Part shown: positions 44,307 to 53,363 of the stretch, one piece after another
Layout of the letters: each line of letters begins with the position of its first letter
Position numbering within the stretch: the first letter of the stretch is position 1
From: Chitinophagaceae bacterium UBA1946
GTDB taxonomy: Bacteria > Bacteroidota > Bacteroidia > Chitinophagales > Chitinophagaceae
DNA: 64,000 nt
Direction: 5' to 3'
NCBI GenBank assembly: GCA_002336815.1
Contig: DDEU01000034.1
Span: forward strand, 23,938 to 87,937
Notes under the pieces: model-generated
Told to the model about the DNA's origin: nothing
Database searches by the model: none
The model's input: the letters and a program-made list of their open reading frames with translations, nothing else
Made by a program: the position numbers and the translations under genes

Positions 44307-44675
44307 CTATTTGATCAACCGGAAATTGATCGGGTAACGGTACATTTTATTTTCACTTGCCTTGATGGTTGCCAGTATGATCAGTATAATGGCGCCAATG
44401 CCCAACACTGCCATCAATAAAAATCCGATCAGAATAAAAGCGAGTATCCAGCAGCCCAGGTAAAGAATAAACAGCGTAATCTGGAAATTGAGCGACTCTT
44501 TTGCATGCTCCCGAACGTACGCAGATTCATCCTTTTTAATGAGGTAAATAATGAGGGGCGCAACAAATCCTGCAACAAAGCATAAAACGTGTGATAAGAT
44601 CGCCATCGTTCTTTCATCTGAAGTCGGTGTGGTGAGTGGAGTTTCTTCCTTTCCCATCAGTTGTTGAGTGTCCAT
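44307..44675 (-). CDS. DUF4870 domain membrane protein
   Basis: A 122-residue protein with a short hydrophilic N-terminus and three or four membrane segments: MAILSHVLCFVAGFVAPLIIYL (split as MAILSHVLCFVAG and FVAPLIIYL), SLNFQITLFILYLGCWIL and MAVLGIGAIILIILATI. KKDESAYVREHAKESLNFQ between the first pair is the family signature (Tic20-like DUF4870). Function unknown. Confidence 0.88.
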   Translation of the reverse strand: MDTQQLMGKEETPLTTPTSDERTMAILSHVLCFVAGFVAPLIIYLIKKDESAYVREHAKESLNFQITLFILYLGCWILAFILIGFLLMAVLGIGAIILIILATIKASENKMYRYPINFRLIK

Positions 44676-44732
44676 GGTGATATAGTTTTAGTTGCTATGA
44701 AGATAAAAGAATTTATCGGCTTATCATAGTTC

Positions 44733-45764
44733 TTACAATACGATTACTGCATCTGTCTCGATGGGATAAGCCTGGCAACACAATATTCTTCCCTTTGCGA
44801 TCTCTTCATCTACCAGTACCTCATTTCTTGCCATCCAAACTTTTCCTTTGATACAAGTGGCTGCACAACTGCCGCAACTGCCGGCTTCACAACTATAGGG
44901 CAACCGGATGCCATTTAATTTTGCAGCCGCCAGGATGGTTTGAGGATACTGCACAGCAATATGGTATGTTTCTTCATTAAAAAAAATCTCTACCTGGTGC
45001 AAAGCAGTATCAGGCGGTACAGACTTTACAAGCTGTGGAAATGAAGTAAAATTTTCTTTGCGGACATGATCAGGCGGGATACCGACACTTAACAAACTGA
45101 TCATTGCCATTTGCATGTATTCAAAAGGTCCGCATAAATAAAACAGTGCATCAGCACCGGGCGAATATTTTTTGAGCAAATGCTGCATCAACCAACTGCT
45201 CAAACGGCTTTCATAAATATCGATGTTATCGCTAAAGAGAAATTCCACCTGCAATTTTCCTCCAAACTGCTTTTCCATTGATCGCAGTTGCCCCAAAAAA
45301 ATGGTTTCCTTCTCCGTTCTATTGCTGTATATCAGCACCAACTTTTTATTCGTCGTTTTTAATAAGGTTTTGATAAGGGCATAACAGGGTGTAATGCCGC
45401 TGCCGGCGGCGATAAAAAAGAATTGATCATTTCGGGAGAGGTCAGCAGGCAATACAAAGAAACCACTGATGCCGGATGTGATCAGTACATCTCCCGGCTT
45501 TACATGACTGAGCAACATTCTTGAAAATTCGCCATTCTCAACCCTTTTGATGGTGATGCTCAACGGTTCATTGCAGGCCGGTGATGACGAAATGGAATAG
45601 CTCCGTCGCTTTTCACCATGCCTTGTATTGAACACCAGCGTCAAGAACTGGCCAGCCTCGTATTCCGGTTGCCAGTCTCCCAATGGCTGCAGTACAAACG
45701 TACTGGCAGTAGTTGTTTCAGGGATGATCTCGGTAACCAGGAGTTGTTGATAATTGCTATCCAT
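44733..45764 (-). CDS. Ferredoxin–NAD(P)H reductase with C-terminal 2Fe-2S domain
   Basis: Electron-transfer flavoprotein of 343 residues. The FAD domain has RRSYSISSSPA (about 53–63) and the NAD(P) domain AAGSGITPCYALIKTLL (about 119–135) and FYLCGPFEYM. The C-terminal plant-type ferredoxin has CEAGSCGSCAATC and a fourth cysteine in GRILCCQAYP. This order is shared with phenylacetyl-CoA epoxidase reductase PaaE and similar reductases. No oxygenase partner is adjacent, so substrate is open. The ATG at 45764 is preferred over one six codons upstream because it begins MDSNYQQLLVTEI. Confidence 0.88.
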   Translation of the reverse strand: MDSNYQQLLVTEIIPETTTASTFVLQPLGDWQPEYEAGQFLTLVFNTRHGEKRRSYSISSSPACNEPLSITIKRVENGEFSRMLLSHVKPGDVLITSGISGFFVLPADLSRNDQFFFIAAGSGITPCYALIKTLLKTTNKKLVLIYSNRTEKETIFLGQLRSMEKQFGGKLQVEFLFSDNIDIYESRLSSWLMQHLLKKYSPGADALFYLCGPFEYMQMAMISLLSVGIPPDHVRKENFTSFPQLVKSVPPDTALHQVEIFFNEETYHIAVQYPQTILAAAKLNGIRLPYSCEAGSCGSCAATCIKGKVWMARNEVLVDEEIAKGRILCCQAYPIETDAVIVL

Positions 45765-45864
45765 CTTTATAAAAATACGCAAAGGCCTACAGGGGCCTTT
45801 TCGTTAAATGGAAAAATAATGGTCGTTTATACCTGGAGTATAAAAGTTTAAAATGCTGACTGCA

Positions 45865-47316
45865 TCAGTCCCTGTAATTCAATGCCGGCTTTCTGTCGCC
45901 CAATAACGCTTTGTATTCGTAAGTACCCCTTGCCTTTAAAAATTCGTTCGTCGCCTGCTGTATGATGGAGGCATCCAAAAAAAGATCGATGGCAGTGCAG
46001 GCCATGGTTTTGGCAGCTACCATCATTCCCTTTGTACCTATGGAGGTGCCACCGGCGGCAATGGCCTGCCAGCTATGTGCAGCCGTTCCCGGCACCCAGG
46101 TAGCAGCCTCCAGGCCAACCGTAGGAACGGTATAACTTACATCTCCCACATCGGTACTTCCACCACCAGCAACAGTAACTAATTTAAGAGGATTGATCAA
46201 AGCTGCCGCATCCGCTGCTGCAACAGGGCTTGTAAAGGTTGACTGTATCTTTCCGGCAAATGCTTTTTCGGACGTAGTATAACTTACGCCACCTGTCCGC
46301 TCCAGGTTTTGCTGCATCACTGCAGCGAGGGTTTGATTGATCAACAGGTCGTGTGTGCCACCGATCAGTTCATAATCAACCCTTGTATCCGTACCCAATG
46401 CAGCGCCTTTTGCTGCATTTACCACCCGGTCAAAAACGGCTTTGGCCATATCCCTTTTGGGATGTCTTACATAATAATATACTTCTGCAAAATCAGGTAC
46501 CACGTTGGGTGCCTTGCCACCATTGGTGATCACGTAATGTATCCTTGTTTCCTGCGGCACATGTTCCCTCATCATATTTACCATATTGTCCATAGCCTCT
46601 ACGCCATCCAATGCCGAACGGCCACGTTCCGGCGATGCGGCCGCATGTGCCGACAATCCATAGAACCTGAATTTGGCAGAGATATTCGCCAGCGCACTGG
46701 TGGTAGTTACTTCATTTTTATCACCGGGATGCCAGTGTATGGCGATATCCACGTCTTTAAAAAAACCATCCCTAACAAGATACACCTTTCCGCTTCCGCC
46801 TTCTTCTGCCGGGCATCCAAATACCTTAATGGTACCTGTTAGTTGCTTTGCCTGCACCAGTTTTTTGATGGCGATGCCCGATGCAACGGAAGCCACTCCA
46901 AATAAATGATGGCCACAGGCATGTCCTGCCTCTTTTCCCGCTGATCTTTTTTCCGGATCTGCGGTTTGTGAGATCCCGGGCAATGCATCATATTCTGCGA
47001 GTATTGCTATCACGGGTTTACCGCTTCCATAAGTTGCTACAAAAGCAGTGGGCATGCCGGCAATGCCTGCTTCAACGGTAAAGCCATTATCAGCCAGGGT
47101 TTGCTGCAACAGGCCGCTGCTCCTGGTTTCTTTATAACCCACCTCTGCAAAATCCCAAATCTTCAACGCCAACTGTTGATATTGTTCATACCCGGATTCA
47201 ATTGCTTCAGAAGCCTGGCTTTTGATGGCTGCTGCTGTTGACGACACCGGCTTTTGAGCAGTCAAATTACCCGGCAATACAAAAGCGGCAAAGACCAATA
47301 TGTATTTTCTCATCAA
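45865..47316 (-). CDS. Exported M20-family amidohydrolase (AbgB-like)
   Basis: A 483-residue zinc-dependent amidohydrolase. Signal peptide about 1–20 (PGNLTAQ). Metal motifs are ILAEYDALPG, HACGHHLFGV (with HxxGHH), and CPAEEGGSGKVYL, and a lid domain follows (YGLSAHAAASPERGRSALDGV). The best match in architecture is the p-aminobenzoyl-glutamate hydrolase subunit B type. Location would be periplasmic. A divergent regulatory region with the thioredoxin gene lies at 47317–47550; no clear operator is visible. Confidence 0.88.
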   Translation of the reverse strand: MMRKYILVFAAFVLPGNLTAQKPVSSTAAAIKSQASEAIESGYEQYQQLALKIWDFAEVGYKETRSSGLLQQTLADNGFTVEAGIAGMPTAFVATYGSGKPVIAILAEYDALPGISQTADPEKRSAGKEAGHACGHHLFGVASVASGIAIKKLVQAKQLTGTIKVFGCPAEEGGSGKVYLVRDGFFKDVDIAIHWHPGDKNEVTTTSALANISAKFRFYGLSAHAAASPERGRSALDGVEAMDNMVNMMREHVPQETRIHYVITNGGKAPNVVPDFAEVYYYVRHPKRDMAKAVFDRVVNAAKGAALGTDTRVDYELIGGTHDLLINQTLAAVMQQNLERTGGVSYTTSEKAFAGKIQSTFTSPVAAADAAALINPLKLVTVAGGGSTDVGDVSYTVPTVGLEAATWVPGTAAHSWQAIAAGGTSIGTKGMMVAAKTMACTAIDLFLDASIIQQATNEFLKARGTYEYKALLGDRKPALNYRD

Positions 47317-47550
47317 TAAAAATTTACAGATCGAAAGTTAGAACTATTTGATCGAACCGGGCTATCAGTGTAAGCTGTCGTTTCGTGTGCATTAAAAAAC
47401 AACAATCAATAACAGCAGCCCATTGTTGTTGCCTCACTTAACAAGCGGATAACAAGCATTGTAGTTCTTTTAACTTCATAACAGGCATAGAGGTACGATT
47501 TTTGTAATATTAAAATCGTTAGTAATAATTTATCCATCAACCAGATTCTA

Positions 47551-47997
47551 ATGAAATTCCTGTTCCACTTAATTGCACCCTTTCTATGTTTCACCGCTCC
47601 GCTTCCGCATTGGCAAAATAATTTTGAACAGGCAAAACAAACAGCTCTTACCGAACATAAATATATCCTGCTCAACTTTTCAGGTAGTGATTGGTGTGGC
47701 CCCTGCATAAAATTGCACAAAGAAATTTTTGAAAATGATGTCTTCAGCAAATTTGCGGAGGATAATCTTGTGATGGTAAATGCAGATTTTCCCAGGCAAA
47801 AGAAAAATCAACTCACTGCTGCACAGCAAAAACTAAATGATGCGCTGGCAGACCGTTATAACAGCGGAGGATCTTTTCCGCTCACCTTATTACTTTCCGC
47901 AGATGGAAAAATAGTTAAAGTATGGGATGGCTTTCCAAAAGGAAACGCAGAACAATTTACGGATGAAGTTAAACTGGCCATCCGTGGAGGTTATTGA
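47551..47997 (+). CDS. Periplasmic thioredoxin-family protein
   Basis: A 148-residue exported thioredoxin-like protein. Signal-like N-terminus MKFLFHLIAPFLCFTAPLP; active site GSDWCGPCIKLHKEIF at about 48–63; cis-Pro loop GSFPLTLLL. Similar to DsbD-gamma/TlpA-like thiol reductants. It opens a four-gene set with ApbE, DUF4266 and DUF3570. Its end overlaps the preferred apbE start by 14 nt. Confidence 0.88.
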   Translation: MKFLFHLIAPFLCFTAPLPHWQNNFEQAKQTALTEHKYILLNFSGSDWCGPCIKLHKEIFENDVFSKFAEDNLVMVNADFPRQKKNQLTAAQQKLNDALADRYNSGGSFPLTLLLSADGKIVKVWDGFPKGNAEQFTDEVKLAIRGGY

Positions 47998-48934
47998 TAC
48001 CATACTGCTCCCGGAACTTTACAAAAGAGTCGCAAAACTAATGGGCAACCGCTTTGAAATTTCGGTAGTTGCTGATGATGAAACCTGGGCTAATGAAATG
48101 ATCGATGCCGCAATTGCAGAGATCCGGCGCATAGAAAAACTGCTGACCACTTTTGGAGATGACAGCGAAACAAACCTGGTAAACGCCAATGCCGGCATAC
48201 AACCGGTAGCGGTAAGCAGGGAAACCATCGAACTGATAAAACGCTCCATCCGTATCTCAACATTAACGCAGGGAGCTTTTGATATTACCTACGGCTCCAT
48301 CGACAAAAAGCTCTGGAATTTCGATAGTGGTATGACCACCTTACCCGATTCTGCGACAGCCCGAAAAATGGTGCAGTTGATCAACTACAGGAATGTACTG
48401 ATTGATGAAAGAGCCGGTACGGTTTTTTTAAAAAAGGCAGGCATGCGGATAGGGTTTGGGGGTATTGGTAAGGGTTATGCTGCTGAAAAAGCAAAGCTGT
48501 TGCTGCAGCAGGCGGGTGTAAAAAGCGGCATTGTAAATGCATCCGGTGATCTCTCGGCCTGGGGCGTTCAACCCGATGGCAAACCCTGGACCATCGGTAT
48601 AGCGCACCCTGATATGGCGGGTCTTCCTTTTTCTTATCTCAACATCAGCAATATGGCGATCGCCACATCCGGCAACTATGAAAAATTTGTGCTGATCGGC
48701 GGAAAAAAATATTCTCATACCATCAACCCCAGGACAGGGCTGCCGGTTACAGGCATCAAAAGCGTTACCATCATTTGCCCGAATGCAGAAATGGCCGATG
48801 CCATGGCAACACCGGTTACCATCATGGGCGTGGAAGCCGGGCTGCACCTCGTGAACCAGTTAAAGGGAATGGGCTGTATTATGATTGACGACAACAACAG
48901 GTTATTCACCTCTAAAAATATAAACCTCACATGA
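47984..48934 (+). CDS. apbE: FAD:protein FMN transferase ApbE
   Basis: Transfers FMN from FAD onto a threonine of a target protein, an extracytoplasmic flavinylation. The 316-residue protein has LMGNRFEISVVADDE, AFDITYG, GFGGIGKGYAAEKA (FAD loop), GIVNASGDLSAWG and the catalytic/metal YSHTINPRTGLPV. The frame extends to 47927, but GTG at 47984 or ATG at 47963 are more likely because they reduce overlap with the thioredoxin gene. No signal peptide is obvious from GTG, so location is unclear. Its stop overlaps the DUF4266 start (ATGA). Confidence 0.9.
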   Translation: MEVIDTILLPELYKRVAKLMGNRFEISVVADDETWANEMIDAAIAEIRRIEKLLTTFGDDSETNLVNANAGIQPVAVSRETIELIKRSIRISTLTQGAFDITYGSIDKKLWNFDSGMTTLPDSATARKMVQLINYRNVLIDERAGTVFLKKAGMRIGFGGIGKGYAAEKAKLLLQQAGVKSGIVNASGDLSAWGVQPDGKPWTIGIAHPDMAGLPFSYLNISNMAIATSGNYEKFVLIGGKKYSHTINPRTGLPVTGIKSVTIICPNAEMADAMATPVTIMGVEAGLHLVNQLKGMGCIMIDDNNRLFTSKNINLT

Positions 48935-49161
48935 GCAACTCCGGTAAAAATCTCAGGCACTTAGGCCTTGCAGTGGCAGCAAGTGCCATCGCTGCTTCCT
49001 GCACCACTGTTAAAGAATACCAGAAAAACCGTTTGAATGATGGCGAAATGGTATTGGGCAACCGCAAGGTGGAAAAAACAGAGAACAGTTTTGAAACCTA
49101 TCGTGAAGGTGCCTCCGGCGGCAACGGCGGAAAAACCGGCGGTGGTTGCGGCTGCAACTAA
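48931..49161 (+). CDS. DUF4266 lipoprotein with GGGCGCN tail
   Basis: A 76-residue lipoprotein. Signal and lipobox AIAASC put Cys24 as the lipidated residue. The family segment CTTVKEYQKNRLNDGEMVLG follows, then TENSFETYREGASGGNGG and a C-terminal GGGCGCN. The two cysteines in a glycine-rich tail suggest metal or cofactor binding or crosslinking; that is inference. It overlaps apbE by 4 nt, so the two proteins are made together. Confidence 0.88.
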   Translation: MSNSGKNLRHLGLAVAASAIAASCTTVKEYQKNRLNDGEMVLGNRKVEKTENSFETYREGASGGNGGKTGGGCGCN

Positions 49162-49216
49162 ACAGGATGATTGCTGCCAGCGGTCACAAGAATGTTTATC
49201 ACCAATCATCCATCTC

Positions 49217-50434
49217 ATGAAGAAAATATGTTTAACTGTTGTAGGCTTGTACATTGGCCTGTTTGCAGGCTTTGCACAAACCAGTTACGACTCATCAAAA
49301 TACCGGCCCCAGGAACTTACTTTTGAAGAGGCGAATATTGTTTCCAGTTATTATCACCAGGATGGCAATAACTCTGCTGTTACCGGCGGCATCGGCACAG
49401 AAAAACTGACAGATATTTCCAATAGTTTCGACCTCAAATATTATATCTACGATAACTCGTACCGAAAGCATACCATCACCGCTGAGGTAGGCATAGATCA
49501 TTACACTTCTGCTTCATCAGACATGGTAGACCTGAAGGCTAATTCTTCTGCTTCCCATGCAGACACCAGGATCTATCCTTCTGTTAACTGGACCATGGAG
49601 AATGAAAAGAAAGGTACTACCATTGGCGTCGGCCTTGCTTTTTCCCGTGAATTTGATTATGCATCCTACAGCGCCAACGTAAATTTTGCCGTCAAAACCA
49701 ACAACAGGAGTGGAGAATTCAGTGCGAAGGCGCAGGTGTTTTTAGATAAGGTAAGCCTCGTGCTGCCGTCAGAACTCGTTGCAACTGTCGCAGGCACCAG
49801 CGGTGCTTCCAGCGGAAGGGAACATGACCGTTATCCAACCACGGCCAGGAATACTTTTGATCTTTCATTGTCCTATTCGCAGATCATCAATAAACGCCTG
49901 CAGGTAATGCTGCTGGGAGATGTGGTTGCACAAAGTGGTTATCTCAGCCTGCCATTTCACAGGGTGTATTTAACAGATGGAACCGTACACCAGGAACATC
50001 TTCCTTCATCAAGATTGAAGATTCCCCTGGGACTTAGAGCCAGTTATTTTTTGGGTGATAAGATCATCATCAGAACTTACTACCGGTACTACACAGACGA
50101 TTGGGGATTGACGGCTCATACTGCCAGTATTGAAACGCCGGTTAAGATCACGCCGTTTTTTTCTGTAAGCCCTTTCTTCAGGTTCTACACCCAACATGGC
50201 ACAACATATTTTGCACCATATGAAAAGCACACTGCAGCTGAAACATATTATACGAGCAACTTTGATCTTTCTACTTTCAACAGTAATTTCTTTGGTGCAG
50301 GTTTCCGTTTTACACCACCCAAGGGTGTATTCGGTCTTGAAAATTTTAGCATGCTGGAAATAAGATATGGTCATTATCAAAAGAACATTGGTATGAACAG
50401 TGATGTGCTTTCACTGAACTTAAAATTTAAATAG
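49217..50434 (+). CDS. DUF3570 outer-membrane barrel protein
   Basis: A 405-residue exported protein from the ATG at 49217 (signal MKKICLTVVGLYIGLFAGFA). It is rich in amphipathic beta strands (KYYIYDNSYRKHTITAEVGID, TTIGVGLAFSREFDYASYSAN, MLEIRYGHYQKN) and ends LNLKFK. DUF3570 proteins are predicted outer-membrane barrels. The open frame extends upstream across the DUF4266 gene in another phase, which is not a real start. A strong terminator follows. Confidence 0.88.
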   Translation: MKKICLTVVGLYIGLFAGFAQTSYDSSKYRPQELTFEEANIVSSYYHQDGNNSAVTGGIGTEKLTDISNSFDLKYYIYDNSYRKHTITAEVGIDHYTSASSDMVDLKANSSASHADTRIYPSVNWTMENEKKGTTIGVGLAFSREFDYASYSANVNFAVKTNNRSGEFSAKAQVFLDKVSLVLPSELVATVAGTSGASSGREHDRYPTTARNTFDLSLSYSQIINKRLQVMLLGDVVAQSGYLSLPFHRVYLTDGTVHQEHLPSSRLKIPLGLRASYFLGDKIIIRTYYRYYTDDWGLTAHTASIETPVKITPFFSVSPFFRFYTQHGTTYFAPYEKHTAAETYYTSNFDLSTFNSNFFGAGFRFTPPKGVFGLENFSMLEIRYGHYQKNIGMNSDVLSLNLKFK

Positions 50435-50460
50435 TAATCGAACCCACCAGTTTCTAAGGC

Positions 50461-50502
50461 TGGCCGGTCATAAACCACATTGTTACGACCGGCCATTTTT
50501 TT
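50461..50502 (+). terminator. Terminator of the trx–apbE–DUF4266–DUF3570 operon
   Basis: Perfect 9-bp GC-rich stem TGGCCGGTC/GACCGGCCA with a 17-nt loop, followed by TTTTTTT. It is 27 nt after the DUF3570 stop. Confidence 0.88.
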
Positions 50503-50643
50503 ATTTTGAAATGATCCATCAACGCTTATTCTTCCTGTGCATTCTTTGCTGCAAAAAAGACGATGATAGTTTGCAGGAGTAGTTAAGCCAAATTTCCAGT
50601 CCATTCAAATCAAACCGTTTTCGGGTAACAACTCCTGATGCGT

Positions 50644-50651
50644 TAGCTTTG
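50644..50651 (+). promoter_or_regulatory. Bacteroidota -7 box, four bases from ypdA ATG
   Basis: TAGCTTTG followed by CAGC and then ATG, a full TAnnTTTG match. Confidence 0.5.
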
Positions 50652-50655
50652 CAGC

Positions 50656-51627
50656 ATGGCAAATAACCAGGCATTTGATATCATCATCATCGGGGGCGGT
50701 CCCATCGGACTTGCATGCGGCATCGAAGCAACAAAGGCAGGCCGCTCTTACCTCATCATCGAAAAAGGAGCATTTGTAAATTCGCTGTACAATTATCCTG
50801 TGAACATGACTTTCTTCTCCACTTCAGAAAGGCTTGAGATCGGTAATATTCCTTTTGTAAGCAACAATCCTAAACCTACCCGTGTTGAAGCGCTGGAATA
50901 TTACAGGAGAGTGGCAATCAATTTTTCATTGAACATTCATTTGTTTGAAACGGTACAGGAAGTAAAAAAAGAAGGGGATATATTTGTTGTTACCACTTCC
51001 AAACAACAGTATGTTGCAAAGAATGTCATCATCTCTACCGGCTTTTATGATATCCCGTTTTTACTGAATGTTAAAGGAGAAGACTTACCGAAAGTAACAC
51101 ACTATTACAAAGACCCCAATTTCTACGCTTTTCAAAAAGTACTCGTTGTTGGTGCCAGCAATTCTGCGGTGGATGCAGCGCTGGAAACCTGGCGCAAAGG
51201 TGCCACGGTAACGATGGTAATAAGAGACAATGTCATCAGCAGGTCGGTCAAGTATTGGGTTAAGCCCGATATTGAGAATCGCATACAGGAAGGATCTATT
51301 AAAGCTTATTTTAATTCCACCATACAGGAGATCAGGGAACAGGAAGTGTTGATCAACACAGCAGAAGGCACTGTTTCCATTCCCAATGATTTTGTAATAG
51401 CAGCCACCGGTTATCAACCTGACCTGGATTTTTTAACCCGTACGGGTGTCAATTTGTGTGAGGACAGGAACCGTATACCGGAGTATGATTCGTCTACCCA
51501 TCAAACCAATATCAAAGGCATCTACCTCGCCGGCGTTATCTGTGGAGGAATGGATACGCACCAGCTTTTTATAGAAAACTCGAGGGAGCATGCGGTGAAA
51601 ATTATCCGGGATATTGTGAAGTGCTGA
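50656..51627 (+). CDS. ypdA: YpdA-family FAD/NAD(P) oxidoreductase (putative bacillithiol disulfide reductase)
   Basis: A 323-residue flavoprotein with the two-dinucleotide-binding layout: FAD motif IIIIGGGPIGLACGIEA at the N-terminus, a second Rossmann motif VVGASNSAVDAALETW near residue 163, and ATGYQPDLDFL. FFSTSERLEIG and the NNPKPTRVEALEYYRR block are YpdA-specific. YpdA reduces bacillithiol disulfide in Firmicutes and occurs in many Bacteroidota. No redox CxxC is seen, as expected for this subgroup. Confidence 0.9.
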   Translation: MANNQAFDIIIIGGGPIGLACGIEATKAGRSYLIIEKGAFVNSLYNYPVNMTFFSTSERLEIGNIPFVSNNPKPTRVEALEYYRRVAINFSLNIHLFETVQEVKKEGDIFVVTTSKQQYVAKNVIISTGFYDIPFLLNVKGEDLPKVTHYYKDPNFYAFQKVLVVGASNSAVDAALETWRKGATVTMVIRDNVISRSVKYWVKPDIENRIQEGSIKAYFNSTIQEIREQEVLINTAEGTVSIPNDFVIAATGYQPDLDFLTRTGVNLCEDRNRIPEYDSSTHQTNIKGIYLAGVICGGMDTHQLFIENSREHAVKIIRDIVKC

Positions 51628-51633
51628 GCTTTT

Positions 51634-52215
51634 TTACTGCTCCTTTATTTCATCCTTTGTTACAGGGTTGGAGAATGCATTGCCGATACTGTGCATCAGG
51701 CTTGAAATAGGGCCTTCCATTTTATTGGTATTATCATCCAGCGTATCATCTTTCAATAATTCTCCCATGTGTAAAGCTGCAGGTAAGTACAATAAGATAT
51801 TGTTGCGTTGATTGCTAAAAAAAGTTTTTACGGCTTTTATATCCGCATCTGGTGGCAATTGCTGCTTCGTTACCTTTACTGCTTCCGCCGCTATTTGATT
51901 TAGCTTTTCATCCAATGCCCCATCTTTATCTTTCGAATAAGAAGCGATGATTGACAGGAGCTCATTTTTATCTTCAGTAAAGATCTTTTCTACCCAATCC
52001 GTAGAACTATCTCCCCGCAATACCAGGTTTGCTCCTTCATCAGTTTGTACATATTTATACAATGCCGTTAATACCGCAGGTATTGCTGCCTGGCTGAACC
52101 GGTCTTCATCGGCGGTCGTATCATCTTCTTTAACAGCCTGTGTATTGGGATCTATCTTTTGCAAAGGAGGATAGCCCAGGTTTTTTTGTACAGCTTCTAA
52201 AAGATCTGTTGTCAT
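51634..52215 (-). CDS. Hypothetical acidic helical protein
   Basis: A 193-residue protein, not recognised. It is highly charged and helical, without signal peptide or membrane segment. Features: MTTDLLEAVQKNLGYPPLQ start, DEDRFSQAAIPAVLTALYKY, IIASYSKDKDGALDEKL and a C-terminal MHSIGNAFSNPVTKDE. Its codon use and length support a real gene. Convergent with ypdA, 6 nt apart. 52216–52415 upstream contains no other gene. Confidence 0.75.
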   Translation of the reverse strand: MTTDLLEAVQKNLGYPPLQKIDPNTQAVKEDDTTADEDRFSQAAIPAVLTALYKYVQTDEGANLVLRGDSSTDWVEKIFTEDKNELLSIIASYSKDKDGALDEKLNQIAAEAVKVTKQQLPPDADIKAVKTFFSNQRNNILLYLPAALHMGELLKDDTLDDNTNKMEGPISSLMHSIGNAFSNPVTKDEIKEQ

Positions 52216-52415
52216 AATTATCAGTATTTAATAGTTGGAGAAATAATTGCTTTTGTTAACAGGTAATAAAACCATGCCAACGGAACCATCCATAACATTT
52301 CAAACAGCTAAGGAGCTTTAGACAATAATGACAGAAAATGATGGCAACCTTTTAAAAATTTCACTCGTTTACAGGAAGCACTGCGAACTAACACTACTAA
52401 ATAAAAAAAAACATT

Positions 52416-53342
52416 ATGAAAAGAACTGCTACACTCTTCCTGCTTTTGCTGGTTGGCTTTTTTGCAAAAGCAACCGTATTTAATGTGACCGTAACCAATT
52501 TCCAGTTTTCACCTGCCAACATCCCCAACGTACTGATCGGTGATGTGATCAGATTTAATTTCGGCGGCGCTAATTTTCACAATGCTACTACCACCCCCCT
52601 GGGCATGGCACCTGCAGGCGCAGCGGCCATACACAGTGGTACACCCGGCCAGGTAACCACCTCCTATTCTTACACCGTTACAGTTGCGGGCAGCTACCGT
52701 TACTATTGCGAAGTACACAGCGGTGATGGCATTACTGGTATGGTAGGCACTTTTACTGCAAGCGGCGTGGTACCTGTACAATTAAAAAACTTTGATGTAT
52801 CCATTTCCGGCAAAACCGTAACAGCATTGTGGCAAACTGCGTCAGAACAAGACCTCAGTTATTTTTCTTTACAAAAAAGCAACGACGGAAAAAATTATAA
52901 GGAGGCCGGCCGGGTGAATGCAGCAGGCAATTCAAACAACCTGCAGTCGTACAGTCTCAAAGATGAGCAACTGGATATGAATGCGAGGTATGTTTACTAT
53001 TTATTGAAGTCGGTAAACCGGGATGGCAGTTATAGCTTGTCGCCTGTTAAACTTATCCGCAATGATGGCGCTGTAAAAAAATTGATCACGCAGATGGGCG
53101 CCAACCCTGTGAGTAAGGCCATCGGCCATTTGATGTTCCAGTTTAATGCAGACAGGAACAGCAGCATGAGGGCGCTGGTGATAGACGGTAACGGCAAAAC
53201 ACTGATGAAGCTGGACCTTTCTGCCAACAAAGGAATTAATAACGGGCACATCCACATGGCGGAACTACCCACCGGCATCTATACGATCCTGTTCTCACTG
53301 GACGGGCTGAAAGAAACCCGGAAAGTGATGCTGGTAGATTGA
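52416..53342 (+). CDS. Secreted cupredoxin with T9SS-type C-terminus
   Basis: A 308-residue exported copper protein. Signal peptide to about 19 (FFAKAT); plastocyanin-like domain about 20–115 with the complete type-1 copper set H55, C98, H101 and M109 (NFHNATT, YYCEVHSGDGITGMVG). A fibronectin-like region (VTALWQTASEQDLSYFSLQKS) and a C-terminal sorting domain ending ELPTGIYTILFSLDG and KVMLVD follow. The copper site probably serves electron transfer at the cell surface. Confidence 0.9.
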   Translation: MKRTATLFLLLLVGFFAKATVFNVTVTNFQFSPANIPNVLIGDVIRFNFGGANFHNATTTPLGMAPAGAAAIHSGTPGQVTTSYSYTVTVAGSYRYYCEVHSGDGITGMVGTFTASGVVPVQLKNFDVSISGKTVTALWQTASEQDLSYFSLQKSNDGKNYKEAGRVNAAGNSNNLQSYSLKDEQLDMNARYVYYLLKSVNRDGSYSLSPVKLIRNDGAVKKLITQMGANPVSKAIGHLMFQFNADRNSSMRALVIDGNGKTLMKLDLSANKGINNGHIHMAELPTGIYTILFSLDGLKETRKVMLVD

Positions 53343-53363
53343 CCGCTCAGATAAAAAATTTAA

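Noticed and set aside
47406..47750. Minus-strand open frame of 114 codons upstream of the thioredoxin gene
   Set aside because: Overlaps the thioredoxin signal and active-site coding on the other strand; no recognisable domain.
49037..49216. Upstream extension of the DUF3570 frame
   Set aside because: It reads through the DUF4266 gene in another phase; a signal peptide begins cleanly at the ATG at 49217.
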